The notes under the pieces: model-generated
What the model saw: only the letters and a program-made list of their open reading frames with translations
Told to the model about the DNA's origin: nothing
The model's database searches: none
Shown here: positions 13,660 through 15,506 of the stretch, piece after piece
How positions within the stretch are numbered: the stretch's first letter is position 1
Layout: each line of letters begins with the position of its first letter
Translations under genes and position numbers: made by a program
DNA from: DASQFD01 sp035633255
GTDB lineage: Bacteria > Actinomycetota > Actinomycetes > Actinomycetales > Dermatophilaceae
Assembly (NCBI GenBank): GCA_035633255.1
Contig: DASQFD010000129.1
Location: 1-15,506, forward strand
DNA length: 15,506 nt
Reading direction: 5' to 3'

Positions 13660-14034
13660 TCAGGACCGGCGGTCGGCGCGGATGCCGAGCAGGCCGAGGA
13701 GGACGATGACGGCCCCGACACCGATGACCAGCCCGGGGCCGAGACGGCCCCAGTCCACGTCGACGGTCAACGTCGCCACGAGGAACGCGCCGAGCGCCAC
13801 GAGCAGCCCCACCAGGCCCGAGAAGACGGTCAGCGGGGCCGGGCCCCTGGGTGCGGCCGGGGGCTCGGGACTCTGCGCGCCGGTGGGACTGGTGGTGTCG
13901 ATGGGGCGAGTCGTGCCACTGGGACTGGTGGTGTCGGGACTGGTCGTGTCGCTGAGACTGGTCGTCTCCGTGGGCGCAGTGGGGGCCGCGGAGGGCTGGG
14001 GGTCGGTGGGACCGGTGGGTGCGGTGGTGGACAT
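13660..14034 (-). CDS. Small Thr/Ser/Pro-rich two-helix membrane protein
   Basis: 124 residues, not recognised as a named family. The first 65 or so are a Thr/Ser/Pro-rich tail with DTTSP-like repeats. Two hydrophobic helices follow, about residues 69-90 (LTVFSGLVGLLVALGAFLVA) and 99-116 (LGPGLVIGVGAVIVLLGLLG), and a short basic end (IRADRRS). A DVDW segment joins the helices. The ATG at 14034 comes 1 nt after the stop of the PspC gene, so translation is probably coupled and the product may act with PspC in the membrane. No catalytic residues are evident. Confidence 0.85.
   Translation of the reverse strand: MSTTAPTGPTDPQPSAAPTAPTETTSLSDTTSPDTTSPSGTTRPIDTTSPTGAQSPEPPAAPRGPAPLTVFSGLVGLLVALGAFLVATLTVDVDWGRLGPGLVIGVGAVIVLLGLLGIRADRRS
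13885..13951 (-). repeat. Repeated T/S/P-coding units
   Basis: GGGACTGGTGGTGTCG occurs at 13885-13900 and 13921-13936, followed at once by the near copy GGGACTGGTCGTGTCG at 13936-13951 and a further degenerate copy. On the minus strand they encode the DTTSP-type repeats of the small membrane protein's tail. Confidence 0.75.
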
Positions 14035-14035
14035 C

Positions 14036-15506
14036 TCAGATCTCCTTCAGGACGAGCTCGCCGGCGCCGAGCGCGGCATGGATGCGGACGGTGGGAGGAC
14101 CGTCCCCGAAGGTCAGGGTCGTCCGCTGGCCCACCCCACCCTGGGTGAGCGGCTGGTCGGCTCCCGGTCCGGTCCCGGGAACGCGTTGGATCGAGCCGAG
14201 ACCCACCTGGGCGTCGACGGTCGCGTCCATCCCGGTGGGCAGGACGATGGTCACCTGCCCGGCCCCGACACTGAGGTCGATGGCGACCGGGTCGGTGGGC
14301 GTCGCCGTGCTGAGGTCCAGGGCGGTGAGGTCCAGGGTTCCCTCGCCGGCGCTGAGGCGGAAGTCGGCCTGCCCCTGGACGGTGGTCGGCCGCCAGCTGA
14401 CCGTCTCACCGGGCCCCGCCGAGCGGGACACGCCGGTGCCGACGGCGCCGAGCAGGGCGGCGCCGCAGAGGACCCAGGTGATCGTGGCGGGCAGCCAAGC
14501 CCGACGTCCGGTGAGGCCGATCGCGAGGGTCAGCAGGGCCACGGCCGCGAGGGCCACGACCACTCCCAGCAGGCCGGCGGGGCCGGGGAAGCCGGTCGGT
14601 CCGTCCAGCGCGTAGCCCGTGCCGAAGCCGAGCACGGCCAGGCCGAACGCCACGAGCCCGAACCACCCGCTGGCCGAGCGTCGGCGGGGGCGGGGCGGCG
14701 GCGGCGCCTGCAGTGGGGCGATCGGCCGCGCCGACCCGTGGGGCGTGGACCCGTAGGGCGCCGACCCGTAGGGCGCCGACCCGTAGGGCGCCGGGGGGAC
14801 CGGCTGCCGGAGGTAGGCCTGCGCGGCGTAGGCGGAGGGGTCCTGGGGCGAGGTGCCCTGGGGGCTGCCGCCCGGGGGCGGCGCCGGGGAGCCGGCGGAC
14901 GGGCCGGCGGCCGTCGCGGCACCGGGGGGCGGCCCGGCATACCCGGCGGTGGTCGGGTGCCCGGTCTCACCGCTGTCGGGGGAGGCCGCGGGGGGCGACC
15001 ACGGTGAACCGGCGGGTGTCGTGCTCATGGGGGTGTCTCCTGGTGTCGGCGGGATGAGGGGGGTGGGGTCACGGCGGCTGCGCAGCACGAGCCACAGCAC
15101 GAGGGCCAGCGGGAGGAGCCACCAGAGCACCCGCAGCGGGCCGCGGTCGACGAGCAGCGCGCCGACGACCAGCACGGCGAGCACCGCCACGAGGACGCCG
15201 GCGACGGTGTCACCGCGACCGACGTCCTGGGCCAGGATCCGGCCGCGGGTGTCGGGCAGGAACAGCCACGCGAGGAGGTAGAGGATGATGCCCAGGCCGC
15301 CGACGAAGGTGAGGACGACCGCGGCGGCACGGATGAGCAGTGGGTCCACGCCCCACCGGCCGGCCAGCCCCGCGCAGACGCCGCCGAACCACTGCCGGTG
15401 GGGGTCACGGAACACGCCCAGGGCGCGCAGGTCGTCCCAGAAGCCGTCGGGACGCGCGGCGCGCGGTGGCGGGCCGGGAGGTATAGGTCCGGGGGGCAGG
15501 GGTCCG
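14036..15506 (-). CDS. PspC-domain membrane stress protein, 5' end beyond window
   Basis: The frame is open to the right edge, with at least 489 residues visible. A Pro-rich N-terminal tail precedes DGFWDDLRALG and the PspC domain (FRDPHRQWFGGVCAGLAGRWGVDPLLIR, then a helix and LLAWLFLPDTRG). Further helices follow. A long Pro/Gly/Ala/Tyr-rich region carries four PYGSA-type repeats, then four more helices. The C-terminal beta-rich domain (DLSVGAGQVTIVLPTGMDATVDAQVGLGSI) resembles LiaF/DUF2154-type C-terminal domains. PspC-like proteins sense envelope stress or partner stress-sensing kinases; in actinobacteria such a gene often sits beside a PspC-domain kinase, which would lie beyond the window. 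The GTG at 15415 is not the start, because PspC-typical residues continue upstream of it in frame. Its stop is 1 nt before the next gene. Confidence 0.9.
   Translation of the reverse strand, partial: GPLPPGPIPPGPPPRAARPDGFWDDLRALGVFRDPHRQWFGGVCAGLAGRWGVDPLLIRAAAVVLTFVGGLGIILYLLAWLFLPDTRGRILAQDVGRGDTVAGVLVAVLAVLVVGALLVDRGPLRVLWWLLPLALVLWLVLRSRRDPTPLIPPTPGDTPMSTTPAGSPWSPPAASPDSGETGHPTTAGYAGPPPGAATAAGPSAGSPAPPPGGSPQGTSPQDPSAYAAQAYLRQPVPPAPYGSAPYGSAPYGSTPHGSARPIAPLQAPPPPRPRRRSASGWFGLVAFGLAVLGFGTGYALDGPTGFPGPAGLLGVVVALAAVALLTLAIGLTGRRAWLPATITWVLCGAALLGAVGTGVSRSAGPGETVSWRPTTVQGQADFRLSAGEGTLDLTALDLSTATPTDPVAIDLSVGAGQVTIVLPTGMDATVDAQVGLGSIQRVPGTGPGADQPLTQGGVGQRTTLTFGDGPPTVRIHAALGAGELVLKEI
14733..14792 (-). 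repeat. 15-bp tandem repeat in PspC protein (PYGSA type)
   Basis: Four adjacent 15-bp units GACCCGTAGGGCGCC (the first diverged, GACCCGTGGGGCGTG) encode PYGSA, PYGSA, PYGST and PHGSA on the minus strand, in the disordered linker of the PspC protein. Three units are identical at DNA level, which points to recent duplication. Confidence 0.88.

Larger units (their letters stand above)
1180..14942. other. Dispersed heptamer GTATGCC / GGCATAC, 11 copies
   Basis: GTATGCC is on the plus strand at 1180, 2611, 3346, 4368, 8420 and 13080. Its complement GGCATAC is at 2215, 3769, 7774, 11066 and 14936 (first base given). All copies lie in genes and read as Tyr-Ala (TAT GCC) or Ala-Tyr (GCA TAC) in the coding frame. 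Outside this word I found TAT or ATA only at 8380 and 15482. The role is unknown. Confidence 0.7.

Noticed and set aside
15413..15415. GTG at 15415 as start of the PspC gene
   Set aside because: The frame stays open upstream and encodes DGFWDDLRALG and a Pro-rich tail typical of the N-terminus of actinobacterial PspC proteins, so the gene continues past the window.

Overview
The window is about 15.5 kb of very GC-rich DNA (roughly 75% by eye). It has GTG starts, 4-nt stop/start overlaps and many genes with a -10-like hexamer 6-8 nt before the start codon. These features, the MurT/GatD pair and the PspC protein point to a high-GC actinobacterium. The protein styles suggest Micrococcales, perhaps Intrasporangiaceae or Ornithinimicrobiaceae, but the family-level placement is inference. 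Gene density is very high: the longest gap without a gene is 184 bp (2926-3109). I saw no tRNA, rRNA, CRISPR array, insertion sequence or phage gene.

Layout from left to right. (1) 1-2925, minus strand: two overlapping ABC-exporter half-transporter genes. The first to be transcribed has a nucleotide-binding domain that has lost Walker A, the Walker B Asp and the switch His but keeps LSGGQ. The second runs off the left edge. (2) 3110-8086, plus strand: SURF1-like cytochrome oxidase assembly protein, DUF3817 membrane protein, guaA (GMP synthase), murT and gatD (amidation of the peptidoglycan stem Glu). These are tightly packed, with a possible internal promoter before guaA. (3) 8136-9602, plus strand: a GT-C type membrane glycosyltransferase, ended by a perfect 18-bp hairpin that also encodes the last residues of the convergent gene. 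(4) 9621-13638: two divergent two-gene operons sharing a 36-nt intergenic region. On the minus strand are a PIG-L deacetylase and a UPF0104/LPG-synthase-like membrane protein; on the plus strand are a GT4 glycosyltransferase and a NUDIX hydrolase. Together they look like a small glycoconjugate or lipid-linked sugar pathway with no recognised product. (5) 13660-15506, minus strand: a PspC-domain membrane stress protein (start beyond the right edge) followed 1 nt later by a small Thr/Ser/Pro-rich two-helix membrane protein.

Two themes cut across the genes. First, short in-frame tandem repeats have expanded in the linkers or tails of five proteins: a 36-bp unit in an ABC protein, a 15-bp unit in the UPF0104 protein, a C-rich tract in the GT4 protein, a 15-bp unit in the PspC protein and a T/S/P block in its small neighbour. 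Second, the 3-mers TAT/ATA are almost absent from the window except inside one heptamer, GTATGCC (GGCATAC on the other strand). It accounts for 11 of the 13 places where they occur, and it always encodes Tyr-Ala or Ala-Tyr in genes on both strands. This looks like a DNA-level word preference or mutation signature rather than codon bias.
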